NCBI RefSeq assembly: GCF_009664365.1
Contig: NZ_CP044310.1
Location: 4,777,001-4,841,000, forward strand
Source: Paenibacillus xylanilyticus
GTDB lineage: Bacteria; Bacillota; Bacilli; Paenibacillales; Paenibacillaceae
DNA length: 64,000 nucleotides
Direction: 5' to 3'
The notes under the pieces are model-generated. The model had not been told where the DNA came from. It ran no database searches and saw only the letters and a program-made list of their open reading frames with translations. The translations under genes and the position numbers were made by a program. This document shows positions 43,427 to 52,898 of the stretch, one piece after another. Within the stretch, counting starts at the first letter, position 1. Each line of letters starts with the position of its first letter.

Positions 43427-45499
43427 ATGGCACAGTTATTTAGAAAAAGAGGGACCCGGACATCAAGCATCGCCAATACACTGTCTATCATGTTGTTGGC
43501 CATCATTGTTGTCGTCTTTTCCATCCTGGGAACATTTATATTTACCAGTACTCGAAGCATCCTTGTGAAACAGCAGGAATTGATGCTGCAAACGAAAACG
43601 CAGGCCATTGTAGCCCAGTTCGATGCTTTATTTAAGGAAAAAGGATCTCTGGTTAAGCAGATGTCCACCAATAACTTATTCAGGCAGTATATTCAAACCA
43701 CTGAATCTGCTTCTACCGCCACAACATCACCCTATGCTGCCGAAACCCAAGCTACACTTGCAGCCATCGTGAAGGAAGAGCCATCTTTTGTAGATGCTTG
43801 GATCGCGGGCATTGATGGAAAAGGTTTCTGGCTCCAACACGATGGTGCAGCGTCCGACTCTGAATTTGTGATTCAGGATCGTCCGTATTATAAACCGGCT
43901 GTTGAAGCCGATGGCTTATACTTCTCCGAACCCTATGCCGATATTGCTACAGGTAATATCCTAATGGGCATATTCTATCCGATTAAGGATGACAACAACG
44001 AGTTGATCGGTTTGGCTGCGGCAGATATTGCATTCAAGGATATTCCCGCCATTATGGAGAGCTACTCCCTTGGAAGCACAGGCTATTCCATTTTGGCCTC
44101 TAAGACCGGTGACATTTTATATCACCCGGACGAGGCCAAGGTGCTCAAGGAAAAGATTAACGAAAGTCCAGGAGATTTGGGTGAGATCGGCAAGAAAATG
44201 ATGGCCGGTGAATCCGGAATTCAACTGATTGATGACAACGGTGAAGGCCGTTATATCGGGTATGCCACCAGCGCAGATACCGGATGGTCTGTAGGTTTGA
44301 CCATTTGGGAGCATGAAGTGCTCGAAGAATTAAAAGCCTTTACGTGGATCACCATTATAGGTTTTGCTGTAGCCGCCATCGTGCTTGTGTTCATCAGTTA
44401 TATCACCCTGAGATATCTGCTAAGATCCATCCCGAAACTGCTGCAAAAAATCAAGCTTGTGGAACAGGGAGATCTGACCGTCCAGTTTGATACAGCATCC
44501 CGCAACGAGATTGGTCAAATCTCACAAGGTATGCTCAACATGGTGCAGAAAATTCAGAGCATGATTCAGATGGTTGGGGCAACAGCCCAAGTTTTAGGCC
44601 AATCCTCCAAGGATCTGCAATCCATTTCCGCTCGGACGGCCGTAACGATGAATGATACGGCAACAGCAATTAACGAAATTGCCAATGCAACCAATTATCA
44701 GTCCATTGAATCCGAGAACATTTTGCAAAAAACCGGATCATTATCAGGTCAAATCGACGATATTTCAAGTGATGTCCAAACGATGGAGACCAAAGTTCAA
44801 GCTTCCGCAGAACAAAGCGAACGAGGATTGGAAGTATTGAATCAGTTATCCAAATGGGCAGAGGAGAACCACCATTCAACCCAGGCCATGTCAACCATTA
44901 TCCATGATATTGATCTAAGCCGTCATGAAATCTCCGGTATCGTGGACACCGTCCATCAGATCGCAACCCAAACCAACCTGCTTGCACTCAACGCTTCCAT
45001 CGAAGCTGCACGTGCAGGAGAACAGGGACGAGGTTTTGCCGTGGTCGCAGGGGAAGTTCGCAAACTGGCCGAGCAGACGGCGATGGCAACAGAGGAGATT
45101 AGCAAAAAGGTTCGCCAAATCGAAGATAAAACGAAGACATCCGTAGAACACACGGCCCACGGCCTCTTGATTGCAGAGGAAAATGCCAAGTCTGTCGAAG
45201 GCACCAAGCAGGTGTTCTACAGCATCAATAAAGATCTGGAGGAATTGAGAATGCGCATGCTGCAGATCAGCAACAACACCTCCAGCGTCCATAAACACAA
45301 GGATGAGATTGTCCAGGCACTCGAAATCATCTCCTCCACCACCGAAGAAAATTCAGCCTCTACCGAAGAGGTCAGTGCAAGTACACAGGAACAACTGGAC
45401 AGTATCCAGCAGGTTGCGGAATTATCCGAGCAATTGAGTCAGTTGTCGAACAAGCTTGAGGAAGAATTAAGCCAGTTCCAAGTTGATCAGAAAGCATAG
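43427..45499 (+). CDS. Methyl-accepting chemotaxis protein with Cache sensor
   Basis: A 690-residue receptor: membrane helix 1 (about 15-40), a double-Cache periplasmic-type sensor (about 41-300; DRPYYKPAVEADGLYFSEPY is typical), membrane helix 2 (about 305-335), a HAMP domain (about 336-390), and the MCP signalling coiled coil with the CheA/CheW-binding hairpin tip (IATQTNLLALNASIEAARAGEQGRGFAVVAGEV region, given as pattern: LALNASIEAARAGEQG). Related receptors bind amino acids or organic acids. The ATG at 43427 has GGGGAG upstream. It is a single-gene unit, closed by a terminator. Confidence 0.95.
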   Translation: MAQLFRKRGTRTSSIANTLSIMLLAIIVVVFSILGTFIFTSTRSILVKQQELMLQTKTQAIVAQFDALFKEKGSLVKQMSTNNLFRQYIQTTESASTATTSPYAAETQATLAAIVKEEPSFVDAWIAGIDGKGFWLQHDGAASDSEFVIQDRPYYKPAVEADGLYFSEPYADIATGNILMGIFYPIKDDNNELIGLAAADIAFKDIPAIMESYSLGSTGYSILASKTGDILYHPDEAKVLKEKINESPGDLGEIGKKMMAGESGIQLIDDNGEGRYIGYATSADTGWSVGLTIWEHEVLEELKAFTWITIIGFAVAAIVLVFISYITLRYLLRSIPKLLQKIKLVEQGDLTVQFDTASRNEIGQISQGMLNMVQKIQSMIQMVGATAQVLGQSSKDLQSISARTAVTMNDTATAINEIANATNYQSIESENILQKTGSLSGQIDDISSDVQTMETKVQASAEQSERGLEVLNQLSKWAEENHHSTQAMSTIIHDIDLSRHEISGIVDTVHQIATQTNLLALNASIEAARAGEQGRGFAVVAGEVRKLAEQTAMATEEISKKVRQIEDKTKTSVEHTAHGLLIAEENAKSVEGTKQVFYSINKDLEELRMRMLQISNNTSSVHKHKDEIVQALEIISSTTEENSASTEEVSASTQEQLDSIQQVAELSEQLSQLSNKLEEELSQFQVDQKA

Positions 45500-45534
45500 T
45501 GTGCACATGATCGCAATGAACATAAATCAACAAC

Positions 45535-45563
45535 AAAAGCCCGCTGCGTGAGCGGGCTTTTTC
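45535..45563 (+). terminator. Terminator of the chemoreceptor gene
   Basis: AAAAGCCCGCT pairs with AGCGGGCTTTT around a 5-base loop and runs into T. Confidence 0.88.
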
Positions 45564-45599
45564 GCGTTCCAAATTCGATTTCGCATTAGAATATGTGCT

Positions 45600-47651
45600 T
45601 TATTTCATTGGTCTGTGCCAGTTGGAACGGTACATCAGGTAAAGGAAGTACGGTGTTCCAATCAGGGCAATAAGGATTCCGGACGGAATCTCTGTCGGCG
45701 CCATGACGGTTCTGCCGATCGTATCAGCGAGCACCAGCATCACTGCACCTGCGAGTGCGGATAAAAACATTGACCGTCTTAACTTATGTCCTGTCAGCAG
45801 CCGTACCATATGCGGGGCAATCAGACCGATAAACCCGACGGTTCCTACACAAGCAACAGCACCTGCTGCCAGCAGTACTCCTGTCGTCATGGCGAGCAAT
45901 CTTGTTCGGCGCACGCCTAGTCCAAGTCCTGATGCACTGTTGTCGTCGAATACCAACAGTTCGAATCGACGGGCGAGCCACCAGGCCAGCGGAACCAGAA
46001 CAACCAAAAATAAACCGATAACCTTCACCTGATCCCATGTACGGGCATAGGTACTACCTGTCAGCCAGATATATCCGCTGCTGCCGTATACGGCGCCACG
46101 AACAATCAGGATCTGAATTCCCGCTCCAGCAATGGCCGACATGGCGATCCCCAGCAGCACAACCGCAGACGGATTAAGTCCTTTCTTCCAGGAGAGGGAG
46201 AATACAACCACTGCCGCAATAGCTGCACCGATGATGGCTGCGATGGGCAGCAGATATATTGGAAGACCCGGCCATAAAATAATGACCATCATGGCTCCGA
46301 GCCCTGCCCCGGAGGACACACCGACGATGGAAGCATCCGCCAGCGGATTACGCACGGCCATCTGAATGAGCACACCACTGATCGCCAGTGCAGCTCCAGC
46401 ACCTGCAGCAACAAGCGTACGCGGAATTCGAAGCTGGATCACCGCCGAGAACAGTCCATCCGATTGGAATAAACTCGGCAACAGATCCGCCAGCGGAATT
46501 CGCATACCGCCAAACATCGTACTGAGCAATATAAGCGCTATAGTTACGACCGAGAACAATACTGCCATCGGGCCGAACGCAAAGCGACGCGATGGTGCAC
46601 CTGTGCTCATGGAAGACGACATCCCTGAACCGTTCGCTGCTTTCATGCGTGTAAGTACCAGCCAGATCAGCCACGGTGCTCCAATAATCGCCATGACAGC
46701 CCCTGTCGGCAGCTCCATGCTGGAGTTATGTACCATCTTGGCGAGCACGTCAGCGCCAACCAGGAGAGCCGCTCCCCATATAAACACACCGGGCAGCAGT
46801 AATCGGTTAGAGCGTACTCCACTCAATCGGACCAGGTGAGGTGCAACCAAACCCACGAAACCAATTGGCCCGATGACACTGACTATGACAGCAGCCAGCA
46901 AAACCGCGATAATCAATCCACCGGCACGAGCCAGGCCAACCCTTTGACCCAAAGAGGACGCCGTTGATTCATCCAGCCCCAGCATATCCCACTGTCTGGA
47001 CAATATTAGCGCCAGAATGGTTATGCCCACAACCCAGGGCCAAGCATAAGCGACACCGCTCCAGTCATTCTGGACGAGTGTTCCTGAACCCCATAGGAAT
47101 AGTCCCTGCGTTTCCATGGAGAAGAAAATATGCAGTGCGCTTGTAAATGAGCCAAGCACCATTGACACGATCATACCGGACAACGCAAGTCGAACCGGAC
47201 TTGATCGTCGTCCCCCGCCCATGAAATAAGCTGCAAATGCCGCAAGCAGACCCCCAAGAGCTGCGAACAGAAAAGGTGACTGATTGAGCACCCCCGGAAA
47301 GAGAATCGCTCCCAGCACGACGATAAAGTAGGCCCCTGCATTAATGCCCAGCGTGTCTGATGCTGCCAAGGGATTACGGGTGATCGTCTGCAGGAGTGCT
47401 CCGGCCACAGCTAACGCACCGCCTGCGATAATGCCGATAACTGTACGCGGCATACGCAAATCCCAGATCATATTGTGCTCCAATGAGTTCTGTCTGCCTG
47501 TAAGAGCATCCCAGACTGTACTCAATGGAATGGAAGCCTCTCCATAACAAAGACTTACAAAAAAAAGCACGATGAGAGCGGTTAGACCGCCCCCATATAT
47601 GCTTATTGTGCGCCAGTTCAACGCTGGCCTAGCTCCCTGAACTGAACTCAT
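45600..47651 (-). CDS. Fused iron-siderophore ABC permease (two FecCD domains, FhuB-like)
   Basis: A 683-residue membrane protein with two complete FecCD permease units (about 15-335 and 355-680), each with about ten helices and its own GL(V/I)APH(L/M)VRL stretch and RNPLA motif. In E. coli FhuB the same fusion occurs; in most Firmicutes the two halves are separate proteins. It overlaps the binding-protein gene by 4 bp (ATGA), so the two are co-translated. It imports ferric hydroxamate- or catecholate-type siderophores. No ATPase gene is adjacent, so a shared FhuC/YusV-type ATPase is expected. Confidence 0.93.
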   Translation of the reverse strand: MSSVQGARPALNWRTISIYGGGLTALIVLFFVSLCYGEASIPLSTVWDALTGRQNSLEHNMIWDLRMPRTVIGIIAGGALAVAGALLQTITRNPLAASDTLGINAGAYFIVVLGAILFPGVLNQSPFLFAALGGLLAAFAAYFMGGGRRSSPVRLALSGMIVSMVLGSFTSALHIFFSMETQGLFLWGSGTLVQNDWSGVAYAWPWVVGITILALILSRQWDMLGLDESTASSLGQRVGLARAGGLIIAVLLAAVIVSVIGPIGFVGLVAPHLVRLSGVRSNRLLLPGVFIWGAALLVGADVLAKMVHNSSMELPTGAVMAIIGAPWLIWLVLTRMKAANGSGMSSSMSTGAPSRRFAFGPMAVLFSVVTIALILLSTMFGGMRIPLADLLPSLFQSDGLFSAVIQLRIPRTLVAAGAGAALAISGVLIQMAVRNPLADASIVGVSSGAGLGAMMVIILWPGLPIYLLPIAAIIGAAIAAVVVFSLSWKKGLNPSAVVLLGIAMSAIAGAGIQILIVRGAVYGSSGYIWLTGSTYARTWDQVKVIGLFLVVLVPLAWWLARRFELLVFDDNSASGLGLGVRRTRLLAMTTGVLLAAGAVACVGTVGFIGLIAPHMVRLLTGHKLRRSMFLSALAGAVMLVLADTIGRTVMAPTEIPSGILIALIGTPYFLYLMYRSNWHRPMK

Positions 47652-48664
47652 TTGGTAATCGCCTCAACAACTCCGTCAACCAGCACTTTGGAGGAGATTG
47701 GTCCACCGAATGTCCATGTTGTGCTATCCAGTTGATATAGGCGGTTTTCCTTCACAAAATTCAGTCCGTTCCAAACCGAGTTATCTTTCATGGCTGTGCC
47801 AAAAACGTCATCATCCGGCTGTGTAATATAAATGAAGTTACTGTCCTGTACATCAGATAAGGATTCAATTCCTACTGTGGAGAAGCCATAGCCTTCGAGC
47901 TTTTCAGGCTGCCAGTCGTTTACCAAACCGATTTTGTCCAATGTACCAATAACGACCGAGTTGTCCGTGAACATACGCAGACTAGCTGCATTTTGATACG
48001 TGAATGCTTGGGTTAGAGCAAAGTGGAAATCTTCTTTGCCTGCAGCAGCCAGTTTTTCTTTGGCTTCTACATAATGTTGATCAAGTTCATCCAGTACTTG
48101 CTTCGCTTTGTCCTCTTTGCCAAGAGCAATGGCAATGTTATTGAAGATATCTGTCATTTTGTCATAGTTATAGCCATCGCCTTCATAAGGGTCGAATTCC
48201 ATCGTTGGTGCGATTGCATTAAGCTGATCGTAGACTGCATTATTGTTATCTGCATTGGCAATGATGAGGTCTGGTTTCAATGCAGCAATAGCTTCCAGAT
48301 TCGGCTCACTCCGTGTACCAATATCTGTCACGCTGTCATCCAGGGCTGCTTCAGGAGTAACATAAACTTTGTAGTTGGCGTTGTCGGCATTACCTACTGG
48401 CTGAACGCCCAGTGCAACCACATCTTCCGTATAGGTCCATTCCAGTGTAACCACGCGCTCTGCCGGCTTGTCCAGCGTCAGTTCTCCACGTTTATGTTTA
48501 ACGGTAACAGGGCCGGAAGCCGCTTCCGTCTGCGTGTTGTCAGAAGCATTACCTTCACCTGCATCCGCAGCTGATCCGTTCGAGCTAGTGCTTGCAGAAC
48601 CGCATCCTGCTAATGTAAGAGCAAAAACCAACAATAATAGTAGTCCGTTCAAGCTTTTTTTCAT
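47648..48664 (-). CDS. Iron-siderophore ABC transporter binding lipoprotein
   Basis: A 338-residue lipoprotein with lipobox LAGC, an acidic Gly/Ala/Ser-rich linker and a class III (FepB/FecB/FhuD-type) binding fold (about 60-335; PAERVVTLEWTYTEDVVALGV start, then LEAIAALKPDLII). It captures ferric siderophore outside the membrane. The ATG at 48664 has GGGGAG about 10 bases upstream; a longer upstream frame reads through the Fur box and is not coding. A perfect 15-bp Fur box lies 36 bp upstream, so it is repressed by iron. The permease gene follows with a 4-bp overlap. Confidence 0.94.
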   Translation of the reverse strand: MKKSLNGLLLLLVFALTLAGCGSASTSSNGSAADAGEGNASDNTQTEAASGPVTVKHKRGELTLDKPAERVVTLEWTYTEDVVALGVQPVGNADNANYKVYVTPEAALDDSVTDIGTRSEPNLEAIAALKPDLIIANADNNNAVYDQLNAIAPTMEFDPYEGDGYNYDKMTDIFNNIAIALGKEDKAKQVLDELDQHYVEAKEKLAAAGKEDFHFALTQAFTYQNAASLRMFTDNSVVIGTLDKIGLVNDWQPEKLEGYGFSTVGIESLSDVQDSNFIYITQPDDDVFGTAMKDNSVWNGLNFVKENRLYQLDSTTWTFGGPISSKVLVDGVVEAITK

Positions 48665-48699
48665 GTACTGTAATCTCCCCTGTTTATATGTATTGGCTC

Positions 48700-48714
48700 T
48701 GATAATAATTATCA
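48700..48714. promoter_or_regulatory. Fur box
   Basis: TGATAATAATTATCA matches the Bacillus 7-1-7 Fur consensus (TGATAATNATTATCA) at every position. The next bases (TTATCA) extend it toward the 19-bp form. Confidence 0.93.
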
Positions 48715-48820
48715 TTATCACATATTGGATTATGCGACAGAAATCACATTTTGTCAATAAAAAAGCGATAACGGGCTGGCTGCAGATTCTGCTATTGTGC
48801 CTATTATGAGAATAAAAAGA

Positions 48821-48850
48821 AAAAGAGTCCCTGGTTCCCCGTGGACTCTT
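48821..48850 (-). terminator. Terminator of the CueP-like gene
   Basis: AAGAGTCC pairs with GGACTCTT; on the minus strand a T-rich tail follows. It lies about 100 bp after the stop codon. Confidence 0.75.
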
Positions 48851-48952
48851 CTCAACCAGCATCATTGCATGCCAGATCTGTAGTATTATTCATCTACCGT
48901 GCAAGCCTTCCATCATATATCATCGTGCCCCTATTGTAACGGAATGCGAATG

Positions 48953-49495
48953 TTAGTTCAGTTCCATTGTAGTGATGCAGGTATTGTCCTGCTCATATGT
49001 GGAAAGCTGGGATTCCGCAACCTTCCCGTCATGTACAAGACGGATCAGATATGTTCTGTTCCTCGGTAACCACAGATCCATAAACCCGTTCTTTCCGGTT
49101 TTCATCGGTTCTTCTTTCGTAAACGTATTACCTTCAGAGTCATGAATTGTGACTAGGAACTCTTTGTTCTTCATCTCCCCCTGACAACCCGTCAAGCTAT
49201 GAACAGCACATGGATGAGTCTGCTCGATGTACGGCGCAATCGAAAGGAAAAACTCCTCTTCAGGCAGAGTATAGGTTTTCGTTTGATCATCCTTGCCGGT
49301 AACGACCAACTGGGTAGCATTGATGGAGGCCGATTTTGTTTCGACCTTGCCTGTACTGATATCGTATACCAATTCTTTAACATTGGTTGATTCAGGAGGG
49401 CCTGCTTCTTTTTTCAGCATATTATCAGCGATCAAATATATTCCTAAGCCAACGACCGTAATGAATAAGGCTGCAATAAGTATTCCTTTTCTCAA
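48953..49495 (-). CDS. CueP-like copper-binding protein
   Basis: A 180-residue protein with an N-terminal membrane anchor or signal (about 4-25) and a CueP-family domain. Conserved features seen are NVKELVYDISTGK, the SIAPY...THPC..HSLTGCQGE stretch with two Cys, FMDLWLPR, and a C-terminal NTCITTM with the third Cys. CueP in Salmonella is a periplasmic copper-binding protein; Gram-positive versions are extracytoplasmic. TTG at 49495 is taken as the start because GGGGAG is 11 bases upstream and it begins the signal anchor; an earlier ATG frame adds 27 residues with no ribosome site. Confidence 0.8.
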   Translation of the reverse strand: MRKGILIAALFITVVGLGIYLIADNMLKKEAGPPESTNVKELVYDISTGKVETKSASINATQLVVTGKDDQTKTYTLPEEEFFLSIAPYIEQTHPCAVHSLTGCQGEMKNKEFLVTIHDSEGNTFTKEEPMKTGKNGFMDLWLPRNRTYLIRLVHDGKVAESQLSTYEQDNTCITTMELN

Positions 49496-49660
49496 CTGGA
49501 GTTCATCTCCCCGTTCGTTTTGGTTTATTATAATGGAGGATGCCATGTTATGGGCTATATACACATTCAAATTCACCAGATTTTCACATAATTGTCTTGT
49601 AGGTCAAAAAAATCAACAACATATTAGAAGTATTATTGATAAGTAAAGGAGGGTATGTAT

Positions 49661-50305
49661 ATGCATAAATCTGCGTCCGAATCAGATACAGATCGAAGAA
49701 TTTACAAATCCAAACAGGCGCTCAAGGCTTCCTTGCTAGAATGGATGTCACGCAAACCACTGGAGGGCATCACCATCACCGATATTGTCAAATCTGCCGA
49801 ATTAAATCGCAGCACCTTTTACAAACATTATGTATACAAAGAAGACTTGCTACGTGAGATTTTGACTGATGTGATTGATGATCTGATAGCTGCCTACCGA
49901 GCTCCATATGTACATTACCATGATTTTGAGATCAAGGATTTGAATGCTTCGGCTATCAAAATCTTCGACCATGTGCTTCTTAATTCCAGCTTTTATACCT
50001 TGCTTGTTCATTCCCAAATGCCTAGAGAATTCCGGGACACACTCTATGAAACGCTCATCACCCTGTACTTGCAGGATGTAACAGATATATCTCCGGATCC
50101 CAGAATCGACAAGGAACTCCTCGCCTGCTATCAGGCTAATGCCGTTCTGGGTCTTATTACGGGCTGGGTACAGAGCAACTTCAAATACAGCTCCACTTAC
50201 ATGGCCGAGCAGTTATTGGAATTTACTCGTATGAATCGCTCGAATGAGGTTTATCGCTCAAATCTTGCCCCGGCCCATGGTCATAAACCAGGCTTGTCCA
50301 TATAA
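49661..50305 (+). CDS. TetR-family transcriptional regulator
   Basis: A 214-residue protein with an N-terminal TetR helix-turn-helix (about 15-62; GITITDIVKSAELNRSTFYKHY is the recognition part, as pattern SAELNRSTFYKHY) and a helical C-terminal domain of the TetR_C-like type found in DhaS/YxbF-like regulators. AAAGGAGGG precedes the start; ATG at 49661 has better spacing than the ATG at 49655. It is divergent from the CueP-like gene and convergent with an SDR gene; either may be its target. Confidence 0.87.
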   Translation: MHKSASESDTDRRIYKSKQALKASLLEWMSRKPLEGITITDIVKSAELNRSTFYKHYVYKEDLLREILTDVIDDLIAAYRAPYVHYHDFEIKDLNASAIKIFDHVLLNSSFYTLLVHSQMPREFRDTLYETLITLYLQDVTDISPDPRIDKELLACYQANAVLGLITGWVQSNFKYSSTYMAEQLLEFTRMNRSNEVYRSNLAPAHGHKPGLSI

Positions 50306-50307
50306 AA

Positions 50308-50344
50308 GAGGTACCAGCCTCATTCCTCATGAGACTGGTACCTC
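50308..50344. terminator. Bidirectional terminator between TetR and SDR genes
   Basis: GAGGTACCAG pairs with CTGGTACCTC, with a second inner pairing CTCAT/ATGAG. It starts 3 bp after the TetR stop. Confidence 0.75.
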
Positions 50345-50371
50345 CGAATTACTGCCGTATGTTCATATGGT

Positions 50372-51142
50372 CTAGTTACTAATCCATCCGCCATCCACAG
50401 GGAGCTCAATGCCTGTGATAAATTTCGATTCATCTGAAGCCAGGAACAGATAGGCATAAGCGATATCCATGGATTCTCCGGCATGTGGAGGCAAAGGCGC
50501 GAGATTTTTGTAATGCTCACCCATCTCCACTTGTGATTTGATGCCTGCTTTTTCGACCATGCCGGTAAATACAGCACCAGGATGTACAGAGTTAACCCGT
50601 ATGTTGTCTTTCGCAAACCACTGTGCACCATGTTTGGTCAGTGAACGTACAGAGCCTTTGGAAGCACTATAGGCTGCGCCCTGAGCGTCTGCGATGCCTC
50701 CAATGATTGCAGCGATGGACGATGTATTAACAATAGAGCCTTGTCCATTCTTCTGCATGTAAGGGATAACCGCCTTCATACCTAGCCATACGCCTGTACC
50801 ATTAATGGACATGACCTTCTCCCAATCGTCCAGCTCTGCCTCCAAGATCCCCTTGGCTATGTGAATTCCGGCATTGTTGACCAGAATATCTATTTTGCCG
50901 TATTTCTCTACCGTTTCTTCCACAACAGCGTTCCATGATTCCGGACTCGATACATCCAGCTTCAAGGCAATGGCTTCCCCATCTTTGGCCACAATCTGTT
51001 TAACCTGTTCCTCCAAGGCTCCAACAGCAACATCGGTAGCGACAACCTTCGCGCCTTCTCTGGCAAACAATTGCGCTCCTGCCAATCCCATACCACTAGC
51101 GGCACCAGTTATAATTGCAACTTTTCCAGTTAATCTGCCCAT
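50372..51142 (-). CDS. Short-chain dehydrogenase/reductase
   Basis: A 256-residue classical SDR with all motifs: TGAASGMG (cofactor), DV at 62-63, NNAG, catalytic Ser in NTSSIAA, and YSASK with the catalytic Tyr and Lys; it ends in PVDGGW, typical of the FabG/glucose-dehydrogenase/cyclohexanol-dehydrogenase group. The Asp after the second strand (ATDVA) suggests NAD preference. AAAGGATG precedes the ATG. It converges with the TetR gene, which may regulate it. Substrate unknown. Confidence 0.9.
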   Translation of the reverse strand: MGRLTGKVAIITGAASGMGLAGAQLFAREGAKVVATDVAVGALEEQVKQIVAKDGEAIALKLDVSSPESWNAVVEETVEKYGKIDILVNNAGIHIAKGILEAELDDWEKVMSINGTGVWLGMKAVIPYMQKNGQGSIVNTSSIAAIIGGIADAQGAAYSASKGSVRSLTKHGAQWFAKDNIRVNSVHPGAVFTGMVEKAGIKSQVEMGEHYKNLAPLPPHAGESMDIAYAYLFLASDESKFITGIELPVDGGWISN

Positions 51143-51348
51143 TTCATATCATCCTTTCCTATTTGAAGATGAACGCCTGATTAAGGCATCCAACCCATTG
51201 ACACCTCTAGTATACGGATGAAATGAAAGCTCTTTCAATCAGCAAATGGACAGGCTTTTGTGGGATAACCGATAGATAAATATGGATCTGTTTACTTCCT
51301 GAATGATAACCCACAATATGCACGAGATATGTTGCTTTGCCATCGAAA

Positions 51349-51993
51349 CTACGAATACTGCCAAAAACCAGCAATGGGATCGATCCATTTCCCGTCATCG
51401 AAGTTGGCGAACAAGTACAATGCCCCATAACCAAAGACATACTCTTCCACCATCCCATCCGCATACCCCTCTTCGTCAATCTGGATGAAAAATTCGTATC
51501 CGTCCTGATGCAAAGCTGTGAAGTAACTGTCCTCCTGCTGAATGAGCCTCGGAGTGCCTCCAATTCTGACCAAGCACGGCTCATCTGTTACAGCTCCATC
51601 TTCAACCCATGTCCACTCGGTTAGGCTGTGCTTAACCAATGCAGGATTGGTGTAGGTTTCCAGTGCACTTTCAGGGGAAGCAGGATGCAGAAACACCTGG
51701 ATATCACAGGTTGGATATCTATTGTTCTCCAGGTATCTCTCATATTCTGCTGGTACAAATACAGAGATCATCTCCTTGCCTGGTACAGGTCCCTTAGAGT
51801 TTGTGTCAGGAAGAGTCACACTGAGATAAAACAGATAATTCTGCTCACGCAGAAATGCGAATGCGGCGTTATCATCAAAAAAAGCGGGTGCATTCCCCCC
51901 CATCCAACTCGGCGATGAATAGTCGTCTGTAGAATCTGGATACATAACGAGCGAATGTGTTCTATTCTCAAAAAGATCAGTCCATGCGGACAT
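51349..51993 (-). CDS. Hypothetical protein, possibly DUF1963/YwqG-like
   Basis: A 214-residue cytoplasmic protein rich in aromatic and acidic residues. The stretch RIGGTPRLIQQ...YFTALHQDGYEFFIQIDEEGY and the final GYGALYLFANF resemble the DUF1963 (YwqG) family, where a GGxP..xQ motif and a QID strand are conserved; the match is not strong and no function is known for that family. The ATG at 51993 has AAAGGA 10 bases upstream. It stands alone. Confidence 0.6.
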   Translation of the reverse strand: MSAWTDLFENRTHSLVMYPDSTDDYSSPSWMGGNAPAFFDDNAAFAFLREQNYLFYLSVTLPDTNSKGPVPGKEMISVFVPAEYERYLENNRYPTCDIQVFLHPASPESALETYTNPALVKHSLTEWTWVEDGAVTDEPCLVRIGGTPRLIQQEDSYFTALHQDGYEFFIQIDEEGYADGMVEEYVFGYGALYLFANFDDGKWIDPIAGFWQYS

Positions 51994-52148
51994 AAGGACA
52001 CGTTCCTTTCTTACGATTTTCGTTTCAACTTCCAATCCATTCCTATATAATAATTATAAATTCTGGAAACCATGGTGGACAACAGACTTATTACTCATTA
52101 GCCCAGACAGCATTGTTCCCCAAGCAGACCATGTAGGAGGAATATCCA

Positions 52149-52898
52149 ATGAAATGGCTCCGTTTACATAAGGCAGATCATGATATCAGGAATAAGATAG
52201 ACTGGAACAGTAACCTCCCTAAACATATTGCAATAATGATGGATGGAAATGGACGCTGGGCCACGAGAAGAGGGCTCCCGAGAAGTGCAGGCCATTATGC
52301 CGGCATGCAGACGATGCGTGAAACGATAGGCATGTGCCATCGAAACGGGATCGCATCTCTCACCCTTTATGCATTTTCCACGGAGAATTGGAAAAGACCA
52401 AAAGAGGAAGTCGATTATATCATTAGCCTGGTTGTCGAATTTGTACAGGATACTACCGTTCAGGAACTGAATCAACATGACATTAAAATCAATTTTATAG
52501 GTGATATATCCAGATTCCCCCTTGAAACACAGGAGGCCATGCGCAAGGTAGTTGAGCTGACCGAGACCAATAGCGGGATGAATGTATACTTCGCCATGAA
52601 CTATGGTGGGAAAAGCGATATTGTTCAAGCCGTTAAATTATGTATAGAAGAAAACAAAAACATACCGGACATCTCTGAACAGGAGCTCGAGAAGTTTCTG
52701 TACACCGGGCAAAATCCTGCACCGGATCTATTGATACGGACAAGCGGTGAGAAACGGCTGAGCAACTTTTTATTATGGCAGGTTGCCTACGCTGAGCTGT
52801 GGTTTACGGATGTCATGTGGCCTGACTTTAACGAGCAATTGTTATACGAAGCCCTTCTTGATTATCAGCAGCGCAAGTTGCGGGCATTAGAGGTTTAA
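52149..52898 (+). CDS. uppS: Undecaprenyl diphosphate synthase (isoprenyl transferase) paralogue
   Basis: A 249-residue cis-prenyltransferase with catalytic Asp32 in MMDGNGRWA, RGLPRSAGH, the YAFSTENW stretch, and DLLIRTSGEKRLSNFLLWQ near the C-terminus. It condenses isopentenyl diphosphates onto farnesyl diphosphate to make the C55 lipid carrier for wall synthesis. The usual uppS lies between frr and cdsA; this copy has no such neighbours, so it is probably a second, accessory enzyme. AGGAGG precedes the ATG. Confidence 0.93.
   Translation: MKWLRLHKADHDIRNKIDWNSNLPKHIAIMMDGNGRWATRRGLPRSAGHYAGMQTMRETIGMCHRNGIASLTLYAFSTENWKRPKEEVDYIISLVVEFVQDTTVQELNQHDIKINFIGDISRFPLETQEAMRKVVELTETNSGMNVYFAMNYGGKSDIVQAVKLCIEENKNIPDISEQELEKFLYTGQNPAPDLLIRTSGEKRLSNFLLWQVAYAELWFTDVMWPDFNEQLLYEALLDYQQRKLRALEV

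Noticed and set aside
47648..48865. Longer form of the siderophore-binding protein starting at 48865
   Set aside because: It would translate the Fur box and place a basic nonsense segment ahead of the lipoprotein signal.
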